DNA of 44,894 bases. Origin: CAYMUC01 sp964471865 (GTDB taxonomy: Bacteria > Actinomycetota > Acidimicrobiia > Acidimicrobiales > Ilumatobacteraceae). The stretch is from positions 1 to 44,894 of the forward strand of contig CAYYHU010000016.1 in NCBI GenBank assembly GCA_964471865.1, written 5' to 3'. Position 1 is the first letter of the stretch. Each line of letters opens with the position of its first letter. Of the stretch, positions 24,492-32,549 are shown in pieces. The notes under the pieces were generated by a model. The model worked only from the letters and a program-made list of their open reading frames with translations, ran no database searches and was not told where the DNA came from. The translations under genes and the position numbers were made by a program.

Positions 24492-25904
24492 ATGTTTTTC
24501 CAGCAGTACTACCTCGAATGCCTCAGCCATGCGTCGTATCTGATCGGCGACACGACCACCGGCCGGGCGGTCGTCGTCGACCCCCAGCGCGATATCTCTC
24601 AGTACCTCGACGACGCGAAGGCCAACAGCCTCGAGATCGTCGCCGTCCTCGAGACCCATTTCCATGCTGACTTCTTGTCAGGACATCTCGAACTCGCCGA
24701 GGCCACCGGTGCCGAGATCGTCTTTGGAGCCCCCGCCGCCGAGCGCGCCGAGTTCGCGATCCGCCCGATCAACGACGGCGAACGGATCGAACTCGGCGAC
24801 GTGGTGATCGTGGCTCTCGCCACGCCGGGCCATACCCCCGAGTCCACCTCCTATGTGGTGTACGAGCATGCTGCCGACATCACCGAGGGCCGCGCCCCCT
24901 ATGGAGTTCTCACCGGGGACACCCTCTTCATCGGTGATGTGGGCCGCCCGGACTTGTTGGCCTCGTTCGGCGTGACCGCTGACGAGTTGGCCGTGATGCT
25001 CTACAACTCGCTGCACAACAAGCTGATGACCTTGCCCGATGAGACCAAGGTCTACCCCGCTCACGGCGCCGGCTCGGCGTGTGGCAAGAACCTCTCCACC
25101 GAAACGGTGTCGACCATCGGCGAACAGCGGCGCACGAACTACGCGTTGGCGCCGATGTCCCAAGACGAGTTCGTCCAAGCCGTCACCGAAGGCCAGGCCG
25201 CGGCGCCGATGTACTTCGCATTCGCGGCGACCAAGAACCGCCTCGAGCGCGGCCGACTCGACGAGGAAGCCGAGATCGCTCCGATGTCGCTCGATGAGGT
25301 CCTCGATGCCCAACGCAACGGTGCGGCGATCGTGGACACCCGGTCGGACCAGGATTTCGAGGTCGGACATCTCATCGGTTCGATGAACGTGGGCCTCTCG
25401 GGCCGCTTCGCGGAATACACCGGTGAAGTCGTGTCTCCTGAGACGCCCATCGTCATCGTGGCCGAACCTGGCGGCGAGTCCGAGGCCCGGATCCGCCTGG
25501 CCCGCATCGGGTTCGACACCGTGGTCGGGTATCTGGTCGACCCGGTCCGGGTGTTCGTGGAGAACCCTGAGGTCGTGGAGCGCTCGTCTCGCTTGACGGT
25601 GGAAGAATTCGAAAAGCGACGCGGTGAGATCTCGGGACTGCAAGTCGTCGACGTCCGCGGTCCCGGTGAAACCGCTCTCGGGGTGATCCCCGGCGCCCGC
25701 CTGGTCCAGTTGCCCACGCTGGTGAAGCGGCTCGACGAGCTCGATCCGACGGTCCCCACCGTCGTGTACTGCGCCGGTGGATACCGATCCTCGATCGCGT
25801 CGAGCACCCTGCGAGCCAATGGCTTTGCGGACGTGTCCGATATCCGCGGAGGCTTCACTGCCTGGGAGGCTGCCGGCAACGTTCGGGCCGCCGCCACGAA
25901 CTGA
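24492..25904 (+). CDS. cstB: CstB-like persulfide dioxygenase-rhodanese fusion
   Basis: 470 residues from MFFQQYYL with AGGAGA just upstream. The MBL-fold dioxygenase domain comes first (THFHADFLSGH at about 55-65, LATPGHTPEST, TGDTLFIGDVGRPDL, PAHGAGSACGK). Then follows a rhodanese-like domain without a cysteine (VDTRSDQDFEVGHLIGSMNVG; the active loop reads VAEPGGES), then a complete rhodanese with YCAGGYRSS (Cys427). This order, including the dead middle domain, is that of staphylococcal CstB, which turns persulfides into sulfite and thiosulfate. It lies 105 bp after cstR with no promoter obvious between. Confidence 0.9.
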   Translation: MFFQQYYLECLSHASYLIGDTTTGRAVVVDPQRDISQYLDDAKANSLEIVAVLETHFHADFLSGHLELAEATGAEIVFGAPAAERAEFAIRPINDGERIELGDVVIVALATPGHTPESTSYVVYEHAADITEGRAPYGVLTGDTLFIGDVGRPDLLASFGVTADELAVMLYNSLHNKLMTLPDETKVYPAHGAGSACGKNLSTETVSTIGEQRRTNYALAPMSQDEFVQAVTEGQAAAPMYFAFAATKNRLERGRLDEEAEIAPMSLDEVLDAQRNGAAIVDTRSDQDFEVGHLIGSMNVGLSGRFAEYTGEVVSPETPIVIVAEPGGESEARIRLARIGFDTVVGYLVDPVRVFVENPEVVERSSRLTVEEFEKRRGEISGLQVVDVRGPGETALGVIPGARLVQLPTLVKRLDELDPTVPTVVYCAGGYRSSIASSTLRANGFADVSDIRGGFTAWEAAGNVRAAATN

Positions 25905-25925
25905 CGCCGTCGAGCAGCGTCGCAT

Positions 25926-25960
25926 GGTGACCCTGACACCCCGATAGCGTCGGGGTCACC
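25926..25960. promoter_or_regulatory. Nested inverted repeats at the dxs start
   Basis: GGTGACC pairs with GGTCACC just before the ATG, and inside them CCCCGA (25940-25945) pairs with TCGGGG (25950-25955) around TAGC. The inner repeat includes the presumed -10 TAGCGT (25945-25950), 10 bases before the ATG. It may be a terminator of the CstB gene, an operator on the dxs promoter, or both. Confidence 0.45.
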
Positions 25961-27898
25961 ATGTTGCTCGAGCGCCTCAACGGACCCGAGGACCTGGAGC
26001 ACCTCAGCTATGAGGAACTCGAGGATCTCGCTGGGGAGATCCGGGACTTCATCGTGCGCGCCGTGGCGGAAACCGGCGGCCATCTGGGGTCCAACCTGGG
26101 CGCCGTCGAGTTGACGTTGGCACTCCACCGGGTGTTCGACTCCCCCCGCGATGCGATTCTGTGGGACACCGGACACCAGGCCTACGTCCACAAGATCGTC
26201 ACCGGTCGCCGGGCGGGATTCGAACGACTTCGCCGATCGGACGGACTCTCGGGGTATCCCTCACGTGAAGAGAGCCGTCACGACTTCGTCGAGAACAGTC
26301 ACGCATCCACCATCCTGTCCTATGCCGACGGACTGGCGGTGGCGCGTGACCGCGGCATGGATCCCGAGCGTCGCCACATCGTCGCCGTCATCGGCGACGG
26401 CGCGATGACGGGAGGCATGGCATACGAGGCGCTCAACAACATCGGCCATAGTCAGCGCCGAGTCATCGTGATTCTCAACGACAACGGCCGCTCCTACGCC
26501 CCCACGGTGTCGAACCTCACGGTGAACCGCCGTAGTGAACCCCCGGTCACTCCCGATGCAGCCGCGCTCCCCGATCGCATCAGCGAATGGTTGTCTCACG
26601 CCCTCACCGATATCCGACTGAACCCGGTCTACGTGAGGCGCCAACGAAAGCTCGAACAATTCCTGCGCGATCTTCCCGTCGTGGGCCACCAGGCCGAGAA
26701 GGGAATGGATGCCGTCAAGGCTGCCGTACGTGAGTTCCTGCAGCCGACCTCGTTTTTCGAAGCTCTCGGACTGCGCTACGTCGGCCCCGTCGACGGTCAC
26801 GACCTCACCGCTCTCGAACAGGCCCTCCACAACGCGGAGACCCTGTCGCATGAGGGTCCGATCGTGGTGCATGTGCTCACCCAGAAAGGCCGCGGCTATC
26901 CCCCTGCCGAAGACGACGACGAAAAGCATCTCCACGACGCCCCCGTGTTCGACCCGCTCACAGGCCCTCCCAAGTCCACGCCCACGGGATACACCCAGGC
27001 CTTTGCTGAAACGCTCGTCAAAGTCGCCGAACACGATCCCCGAGTGGTGGCCCTGACCGCAGCGATGCCGGGCCCCACCGGACTGCTTCCGTTCCAGGAC
27101 CGCTTCCCCGAACGCTGCTTCGATGCGGGAATCGCCGAACAACACGCTGTCACCTCAGCCGCGGGGATGGCCATGGGCGGCCTGCGACCCGTGGTCGCGC
27201 TGTATTCGACCTTTCTCAACCGGGCCTGGGACCAGGTGGTCTACGACGTCGCGCTGCATCGTCTCGGCGTGGTGTTCTGTCTCGACCGCGCCGGCATCAC
27301 CGGGGATGACGGACCGAGCCACCATGGCATCTATGACCTGGCCCTGTTGACCAAGGTTCCGGGGATGCGCGTCCTTGCACCGTCCTCGGCTCAAGACCTC
27401 CAACAGATGGTGACCGATGCGATGGAACTCGCCGACACCGGCCCCGTCGCGATCCGCTACCCCAAAGGGACTGCCCGCCAGGTCGGCGACCACCTCGTGG
27501 GATCCGGACTCAAGGCCTTACGCCTGAGCGAAGGAGACGGCTCGATATGCGTCCTTGCAGTCGGCAAGATGGTCGCGGCCGCCGAGGCGGCGCTGAAGCG
27601 CCTCGATGACATGTCGGTGACACTGTGGGACGTGCGCAGCTGCGCCCCCATGGATCCCGACATGTTGGCCGATGCAGCCCGTCACCAACGCGTCATCACC
27701 ATCGAGGACGGGGTCCGAGAGGGCGGCGTCGGACAGTCCATCGCCGAACAGATCCATGCCCAGGCGGGGTCGAGTTGTTCCGTCGAGGTTCTGGGAATTC
27801 CCACCCAGTTCATTCCCCATGACAAACCCGATCGGATCCTGGCGCGTTTCGGACTCGACGCCGAGGGCATTGCGGCGACGATCACTCGCACATCCTGA
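25961..27898 (+). CDS. dxs: 1-deoxy-D-xylulose-5-phosphate synthase
   Basis: 645 residues, full length. DTGHQAYVHKI, the ThDP motif GDGAMTGGMAYEALNN, the linker QKGRGYPPAE and the transketolase-type pyrimidine domain with AGIAEQHAVTSAAGMA and DRAGITGDDGPSHHG are all present. It condenses pyruvate with glyceraldehyde-3-phosphate, the first step of the MEP isoprenoid route. It needs ThDP, whose supply is controlled by the riboswitch operon 6.5 kb on. The start has an inverted repeat and a -10-like box but no ribosome-binding site. Confidence 0.97.
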   Translation: MLLERLNGPEDLEHLSYEELEDLAGEIRDFIVRAVAETGGHLGSNLGAVELTLALHRVFDSPRDAILWDTGHQAYVHKIVTGRRAGFERLRRSDGLSGYPSREESRHDFVENSHASTILSYADGLAVARDRGMDPERRHIVAVIGDGAMTGGMAYEALNNIGHSQRRVIVILNDNGRSYAPTVSNLTVNRRSEPPVTPDAAALPDRISEWLSHALTDIRLNPVYVRRQRKLEQFLRDLPVVGHQAEKGMDAVKAAVREFLQPTSFFEALGLRYVGPVDGHDLTALEQALHNAETLSHEGPIVVHVLTQKGRGYPPAEDDDEKHLHDAPVFDPLTGPPKSTPTGYTQAFAETLVKVAEHDPRVVALTAAMPGPTGLLPFQDRFPERCFDAGIAEQHAVTSAAGMAMGGLRPVVALYSTFLNRAWDQVVYDVALHRLGVVFCLDRAGITGDDGPSHHGIYDLALLTKVPGMRVLAPSSAQDLQQMVTDAMELADTGPVAIRYPKGTARQVGDHLVGSGLKALRLSEGDGSICVLAVGKMVAAAEAALKRLDDMSVTLWDVRSCAPMDPDMLADAARHQRVITIEDGVREGGVGQSIAEQIHAQAGSSCSVEVLGIPTQFIPHDKPDRILARFGLDAEGIAATITRTS

Positions 27899-27948
27899 AC
27901 AGAGTACGACGCTGTCATCCAGGCTCGGGGCCTGAGGAGAACCCCAGG

Positions 27949-27954
27949 TAGCGT
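27949..27954 (+). promoter_or_regulatory. -10 box TAGCGT, leaderless start of the hydratase-family gene
   Basis: TAGCGT ends 8 bases before GTG 27963. The 64-bp spacer after dxs holds nothing else. Confidence 0.45.
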
Positions 27955-27962
27955 TCGAGTTC

Positions 27963-28760
27963 GTGACACTTCCCGAGGGCTATCACCGACTGAGACTCGA
28001 GGACCGGGGCGAAGGCGTCGTCCAAGTGACCATCGACCGTCCCGATCGACTCAACGCGACCGATGGACCCACCCATGCCGAACTCGCACGCGTCTTTCGT
28101 GATCTCGACGACGGATCGGTAGGAGCCATTGTCGTCACCGGGGCCGGACGGGCGTTCTCGGCTGGCGGCGATCTGGACTGGATCTCGGAACAGGTCGGGA
28201 ACTACACCCAGACCCTGCGGGTGATGCGCGAAGCGGGTGACATCGTGCGCACCATGATCGACTGCGACACCCCGATCGTGTCAGCCATCAACGGAACCGC
28301 CGTGGGTGCGGGCCTCGCGGTCGCTTTGCTGGCTGACATCAGCGTGATCGGCGAAAACGTTCGTCTCTCGGATGGCCATCTGCGTCTCGGCGTCGCAGCA
28401 GGCGACCATGCCGCAGCGATCTGGCCATTGCTGTGCGGCATGGCCAAAGCGAAGCTGTACCTGATGACCTCGGACTTCCTCGACGGGCGCGAAGCCGAAC
28501 GTATCGGTTTGGTCTCGCGTGCCGTCCCCGACGACACCGTGGTCGATGCAGCCTTCGAGATCGCTCGCCGCCTTGCGGCCGGCCCTCGCGATGCCACTCG
28601 CTTCACCAAGCGGGCTTTGAACCATTGGTTGAGACAGTCGCTTCCCGCCTTCGAAGCATCCTTGGCTTATGAAATGCTCAACTTTCTCGGACCCGACGCG
28701 GCTGAGGGCCTCGACGCCCTCATGAACCGGCGGCCACCGGTGTTCGGAGAGCACGAATGA
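27963..28760 (+). CDS. Enoyl-CoA hydratase/isomerase family protein
   Basis: 265 residues of crotonase fold. CoA and oxyanion-hole parts are VTIDRPDRLNATDG, GRAFSAGGDLDW and INGTAVGAGLAVALLAD. The usual catalytic Glu in the PExxLG strand is replaced (LSDGHLRLGVAAGDH), so a simple hydratase activity is doubtful and the reaction may be another of this diverse family. GTG start, leaderless. The stop overlaps the next gene by 4 bp. Confidence 0.88.
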   Translation: MTLPEGYHRLRLEDRGEGVVQVTIDRPDRLNATDGPTHAELARVFRDLDDGSVGAIVVTGAGRAFSAGGDLDWISEQVGNYTQTLRVMREAGDIVRTMIDCDTPIVSAINGTAVGAGLAVALLADISVIGENVRLSDGHLRLGVAAGDHAAAIWPLLCGMAKAKLYLMTSDFLDGREAERIGLVSRAVPDDTVVDAAFEIARRLAAGPRDATRFTKRALNHWLRQSLPAFEASLAYEMLNFLGPDAAEGLDALMNRRPPVFGEHE

Positions 28761-29569
28761 CCACGCCCGACTCGGACGCGGCCCTGTTAGGTCTCGACCT
28801 CGACATCGAACTCGCCCGCGCGCATCGCCTCGCGGATGCCGCTCAGGTGCACACCATCGATCTGTTCCTGTCACAGACCTTCGACGTGGATCACAAAGAC
28901 GACCGCAGCGAGGTCACCCAAGCTGATCGATCCGCAGAGATGGCCATGTCGGAGATCATCGCCAATGAGTGCCCCGATCACGGATTCATCGGCGAGGAAT
29001 TCGGTCGACGAGGACCTGAGCACGCCTCATGGACGTGGATCGTCGATCCGGTGGATGGAACCTCGAATTTCGTGCGAGGTATTCCGATCTGGGCCACCCT
29101 CGTCGCATTGGTCCATGCCGAACTCGGACCGGTGCTCGGCGTCGTCTGCGCTCCAGCGATGTCGCGACGTTGGTGGGCCCGGCGTGGAGCCGGGGCGTTC
29201 ACGAACGGCCGCTCCATCCATGTGAGTGCCACCAACGACTGGTCCAAGGCCCATGCCAGCCTGACCCTGGCCAATGGTTGGGACCGGCTGGGACGCGAGG
29301 ACGCCCTCTGGGAACTCGGCAAAGAGGTGGCACGCCTTCGGAGTTTCGGGGACTTCTGGCAGCACATGCTCGTCGCCGAAGGCGCCCTGGACGCGGCCGT
29401 GGACGCCGTGGGCCTGGCGCCTTACGACATCGCAGCACTCGTCCCGATCGTGGAAGAGGCTGGAGGACGCTTCAGCGACCACCGCGGCGATCGACGCATC
29501 GACAACTCCACCGCCATTACGACCAACGGCCGACTCCACGACGCGATTCTCGAACGTCTGTCGCTTTGA
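28757..29569 (+). CDS. Inositol-monophosphatase family phosphatase (HisN-like)
   Basis: 270 residues. Metal-binding signatures GEE (79-81), DPVDGTSNF (97-105) and YDIAALVPIVEEAGG near the end are complete. Best matching group by feel is the actinobacterial histidinol-phosphatase HisN, which also has the TQADRSAE motif, but no histidine gene is near; inositol-1-phosphatase or a 3'-phosphoadenosine phosphatase are the other options. ATG overlaps the hydratase-family gene stop (ATGA). Confidence 0.85.
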   Translation: MTTPDSDAALLGLDLDIELARAHRLADAAQVHTIDLFLSQTFDVDHKDDRSEVTQADRSAEMAMSEIIANECPDHGFIGEEFGRRGPEHASWTWIVDPVDGTSNFVRGIPIWATLVALVHAELGPVLGVVCAPAMSRRWWARRGAGAFTNGRSIHVSATNDWSKAHASLTLANGWDRLGREDALWELGKEVARLRSFGDFWQHMLVAEGALDAAVDAVGLAPYDIAALVPIVEEAGGRFSDHRGDRRIDNSTAITTNGRLHDAILERLSL

Positions 29570-29708
29570 CCCCAGGGGCGGATCCGAACGCACCGTTGAG
29601 CCCCCATCCCCCGATCCTCGTGATCACCGTTGTCCCCGCACCAAGACGTCATCGCTTCGTCACCCCGGGGATCACCCCCCGTCATCACCCTGGGAGACAC
29701 TGAAGTGC

Positions 29709-30023
29709 ATGATTCGTCTCTCTGCCATCGATGGTGACTGGATGAAAGTCACGTTCTCATGGCCTGATGACGGCCGTGACATCGCCGTCATCGGGGACTT
29801 CAACAACTGGGATCCCCACGCGCATCGCATGCGCCGACGCTCCAACCGCACCCGTTCGGTGTCCGTTGTCATGCCGATCCCGACACAGATTCGTTTCCGG
29901 TACGCCGCGGGAAATGAACGGTCAGCGGAGTATTTCGATGATCCCGATGTCGATCTCGAACCCAATGGTCTGGGTCAAACCCACGGGGTCCTCACTCTCC
30001 CGGCACCCTCGGATCGTTCATGA
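29709..30023 (+). CDS. Stand-alone CBM48/AMPK glycogen-binding-like protein
   Basis: 104 residues holding only an early-set carbohydrate-binding domain: KVTFSWPDDGRDIAVIGDFNNWDPHAHRMRR, then IRFRYAAGNERSAEYFDDPDVDLEPNGLG. GDFNNWDP is the classic CBM48/AMPK-CBM signature. No catalytic part follows. GGGAGA lies about 10 bases before the ATG. A small protein like this might bind glycogen or act as a regulator; no glycogen gene is nearby. The 139-bp spacer upstream shows no other feature. Confidence 0.8.
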   Translation: MIRLSAIDGDWMKVTFSWPDDGRDIAVIGDFNNWDPHAHRMRRRSNRTRSVSVVMPIPTQIRFRYAAGNERSAEYFDDPDVDLEPNGLGQTHGVLTLPAPSDRS

Positions 30024-30029
30024 TGGGCC

Positions 30030-30069
30030 CCACCGCGACCGGTGGCGTCTCCGAGACCCGCTCCGGGTC
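30030..30069. terminator. Two hairpins between convergent genes
   Basis: CCACCG-CGAC-CGGTGG (30030-30045) and GACCCG-CTC-CGGGTC (30055-30069) lie in the 52-bp space between the CBM48 gene and the NfuA-like gene. They could stop transcription from both sides. No T-tracts, usual for high-GC actinobacteria. Confidence 0.5.
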
Positions 30070-30075
30070 CTTCGG

Positions 30076-30714
30076 TCAGGCGTAGAAGGGGTTCTCCCCC
30101 GTCGAATGGTCGGTGAGATCCTTCACCCGTTCGATGGCCTCGACCTTGTCCACGAGCATCGATTGGACTCCGTCCATCATCGTCATCCGACTCATGGCGC
30201 ATCCGTGACATCCGCCGCCCATCGTCAGATAGGCAGTGCCGTCACCGTCGTGCCCCACATAGGTCACGAAGCCACCATGAGCGGCCAAGGCGGGATTCAC
30301 CTCTGACGAGATCACCATCTCGACCTCAGCGGACACCTCGTCATCGCGTGTCAACCCGTCGACCACCGGCGGAGCAGGCTTGTTGGGGTTGCGGATCACG
30401 AGACCCTGCTGATCGCTGCGATCGAGCACCGCCCCCGTGAGCGCCTCGATGTCCTTGGCCGGAACGATCACCTTGAGACCGTCATGGGTGCGGACCTCAT
30501 CGCTGAACGCCGCCTTCGTCACCACCTCGAAACTCAGGTCGTAGCGGAATTCCTCACCGGGACCACTGACGATCTCGAGACGCAGACCGAGACGGTCGGC
30601 ATCGGCTTCGGCATCGCGTAGGTCCACGAGTTCCCGATGGGCATCGGGAGTGATCTCGATGATCTGATCGGTCGTCGCCAGATCTGCCAGGGGGCTCGAA
30701 TCGGTCGCACTCAT
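30076..30714 (-). CDS. NfuA-like Fe-S carrier (degenerate A-type + NifU C-terminal domain)
   Basis: 212 residues. The first 110 form an IscA/HesB-like domain without its cysteines (ITPDAHRELVDLRD, LGLRLEIVSGPGEEFRYDLSFE), and the last 80 are a NifU-type domain with the cluster motif GGGCHGCAMS (CxxC). E. coli NfuA has the same design and delivers 4Fe-4S clusters, especially under stress. Clients in this window could include MoaA. Leaderless -10 box TAGCCT 7 bases before the ATG; divergent from the next gene by 35 bp. Confidence 0.9.
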   Translation of the reverse strand: MSATDSSPLADLATTDQIIEITPDAHRELVDLRDAEADADRLGLRLEIVSGPGEEFRYDLSFEVVTKAAFSDEVRTHDGLKVIVPAKDIEALTGAVLDRSDQQGLVIRNPNKPAPPVVDGLTRDDEVSAEVEMVISSEVNPALAAHGGFVTYVGHDGDGTAYLTMGGGCHGCAMSRMTMMDGVQSMLVDKVEAIERVKDLTDHSTGENPFYA

Positions 30715-30721
30715 CGCCCCC

Positions 30722-30727
30722 AGGCTA
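30722..30727 (-). promoter_or_regulatory. -10 box TAGCCT, leaderless start of the NfuA-like gene
   Basis: Minus-strand TAGCCT, 7-base spacer to the ATG. Confidence 0.45.
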
Positions 30728-30737
30728 CCGGCGACCC

Positions 30738-30743
30738 TACGAT
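30738..30743 (+). promoter_or_regulatory. -10 box TACGAT, leaderless start of the mycothiol-enzyme gene
   Basis: TACGAT ends 6 bases before ATG 30750. It lies 10 bp from the opposing -10 box of the NfuA-like gene, so the two polymerases cannot bind at once. Confidence 0.45.
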
Positions 30744-30749
30744 GACGAG

Positions 30750-31535
30750 ATGACGGAGCCCGACCGCCCTCTCGACGCCACCCGCGACGTTCTCCTCGAG
30801 TCCATCACCGGCTCCAGTGAACGACTTGGAGAGATCCTCGCGTCGGCGGACCCGACGGTGGAGATCGGATCGTGCCCGGGTTGGGATCTGCGACGTCTCG
30901 CCATTCACGTGGGAACCGTGCATCGATGGGCCACCGAAGCGGCTCGGGATGCCCGAGCCCCATCACAACGGCCCGAGGACCCAGCACCTGGCACCCCACT
31001 GGGGCCCTGGCTCCTCGAGGGAGCCGAGGCCCTCGTGGCGACCCTGGCCGATCTCGACCCCGACGCCCCCACCTGGTCGCCCTTTGGCGGCGAGCACACC
31101 GCCCGACTCTGGCCGCGACGCATGGCCCACGAAACAGGGCTCCATCGGGTCGATGCCGAACTCGCGACAGGGCTCATGGCCCCGAATCCGTCTCAGGCTC
31201 TCGACGCCGCCCTGGCGAGCGACACCATCGACGAATACTTCGAGATGATGTTGCCCGCCGCGTTGCGTCGTCGCGGCCGCAGCCTGCCGGGCTCGAGTCT
31301 GCACGTTCATTGCACCGACGTTGCGGGCGAATGGTTGGTCTGGGCCGAGGGATCCACCCTCGAGATGCAGCGAGAACACGCCAAGGGTGATGCCGCATTG
31401 CGAGGTCCCGCCTCAGCATTGGCCCTGGCGGTGTGGGGACGCCGGTGGCCGGGATCCGATGTCTGGCCCCTCGACGTGGAGGTCGTGGGCGATCAGGGGG
31501 CGGCGACCGCCTGGTTGGCGCTCGGCGGAGCGTGA
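30750..31535 (+). CDS. Maleylpyruvate isomerase family mycothiol-dependent protein
   Basis: 261 residues of the TIGR03083 group. Marks are LGEILASADPTVEIGSCPGWDLRRLAIHVGTVHRW in the DinB-like helical bundle and RRMAHETGLHRVDAEL, which together hold the three His of the zinc site. Members use mycothiol in isomerase or transferase reactions, though most are untested. The stop overlaps the EamA gene start (GTGA). A second member is encoded at 42426. Confidence 0.87.
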   Translation: MTEPDRPLDATRDVLLESITGSSERLGEILASADPTVEIGSCPGWDLRRLAIHVGTVHRWATEAARDARAPSQRPEDPAPGTPLGPWLLEGAEALVATLADLDPDAPTWSPFGGEHTARLWPRRMAHETGLHRVDAELATGLMAPNPSQALDAALASDTIDEYFEMMLPAALRRRGRSLPGSSLHVHCTDVAGEWLVWAEGSTLEMQREHAKGDAALRGPASALALAVWGRRWPGSDVWPLDVEVVGDQGAATAWLALGGA

Positions 31536-32428
31536 CGAACACCTCGATTCCGACCCGCCCGAACTCGACCCCAGCGAGCCGCCCGGGAATCGGTGTGGCG
31601 GCCGTTGGCCTGGCGGTGCTCGTGTTGTCGCTGACCTCGACGTTGGTGAAATGGTCCGGAACCCCCGGCTCGGTCATCGCGTTCTGGCGCACCCTGTTCG
31701 CCATGGTGCTGTGGTGGCTGATCGCCAGGCTTCTCGGCCAGGCCCCCACATGGCACAGCCTGCGTCTCGCTGCGCTCCCCGGGGTCCTGTTCGGTGTGAA
31801 CCTGGGGATCTTTTTCACTGCGGTCACCCGCACATCGATCGCTCAAGCCGAATTCATCGGATCGCTGTCGCCGCTGATCCTGGCGCCCATGGGAGCTCTG
31901 GTGTTGTCCGAGGCCGTGCCATGGCGCGCGCTGGCATGGGCGCCCGTGGCTCTCATCGGAGTCGCCTTGGTGCTCTTTGGCGGTTCCTCGGGGGCGGTGA
32001 AGATCGGCGGTGGAGACGGATTGGCCATCATCGCGATGCTGCTGTGGTGCGGGTATCTCCTCGCCACCAAACGGGTTCGCCACCGTCTCGGCGTCGCCGA
32101 GTTCATGGCCTCGGTCACCCCGTTCGCAACAGCGGCCCTGACGGTGATCGTGACCATACGCGGAGGTGTCACCGACGTCACCGCACGCGGATGGCTCATC
32201 GTGGTGGTGTTACTGCTCGCCACGGCGCTGGGAGCACAAGCTCTGATCGTGTTCGCTCAACACCACGTACCGGTGGCCACGATCGGCATGCTCCAGATCG
32301 CGCAACCCGCGCTGGCGACCCTGTGGGCGGCGATCGTGTTGGCGGAATCGATTCGACCGGTCCAGGTGATGGGCATGGTTGCGGTTCTCGTGGGTCTGTG
32401 GGCCTTCACGTTGCGGACCCGACGCTGA
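31532..32428 (+). CDS. EamA-family (DMT) transporter
   Basis: 298 residues from GTG 31532, which overlaps the previous stop by 4 bp; a longer reading lies inside that gene. Ten hydrophobic helices in two EamA halves are visible, with the family-typical PGSVIAFWRTLFA, FIGSLSPLILAPMGALVLSE and, in the second half, ATIGMLQIAQPALATLWAAIVLAESI. It probably exports or imports small metabolites. The thiamine promoter starts inside its last codons. A link to thiamine is possible but not shown. Confidence 0.9.
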   Translation: MTNTSIPTRPNSTPASRPGIGVAAVGLAVLVLSLTSTLVKWSGTPGSVIAFWRTLFAMVLWWLIARLLGQAPTWHSLRLAALPGVLFGVNLGIFFTAVTRTSIAQAEFIGSLSPLILAPMGALVLSEAVPWRALAWAPVALIGVALVLFGGSSGAVKIGGGDGLAIIAMLLWCGYLLATKRVRHRLGVAEFMASVTPFATAALTVIVTIRGGVTDVTARGWLIVVVLLLATALGAQALIVFAQHHVPVATIGMLQIAQPALATLWAAIVLAESIRPVQVMGMVAVLVGLWAFTLRTRR

Positions 32429-32439
32429 ACGCCCATACT
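32411..32439 (+). promoter_or_regulatory. Promoter of the thiamine operon
   Basis: TTGCGG (32411-32416), exactly 17 bp, CATACT (32434-32439). The start of transcription would be at about 32446, just before the riboswitch aptamer. It overlaps the end of the EamA gene. Confidence 0.6.
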
Positions 32440-32448
32440 GACACCTGA

Positions 32449-32546
32449 AATCGAGGGGAGCTCGCAGGATCGGCGGGCTGAGAGGGTGTCTCGTTCAGAC
32501 ACCGACCCATGAACCTGATCTGGGTAATGCCAGCGGAGGGACGTCG
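32449..32546 (+). ncRNA. TPP riboswitch (THI element)
   Basis: The conserved core is clear: GGGGAGC, then GGCTGAGAGGG, a variable hairpin with GTGTC and GACAC arms, ACCC, GAACCTGATCTGGGTAATGC and CAGCGGAGGGA. Terminal pairing of TCGA (32451-32454) with GTCG closes the aptamer only 4 bases before the ATG at 32550. The conserved GGAGGG (32535-32540) is at once the only Shine-Dalgarno sequence, 9 bases from the ATG. TPP binding should therefore hide the ribosome-binding site directly, with no separate expression platform. Confidence 0.95.
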
Positions 32547-32549
32547 GTC

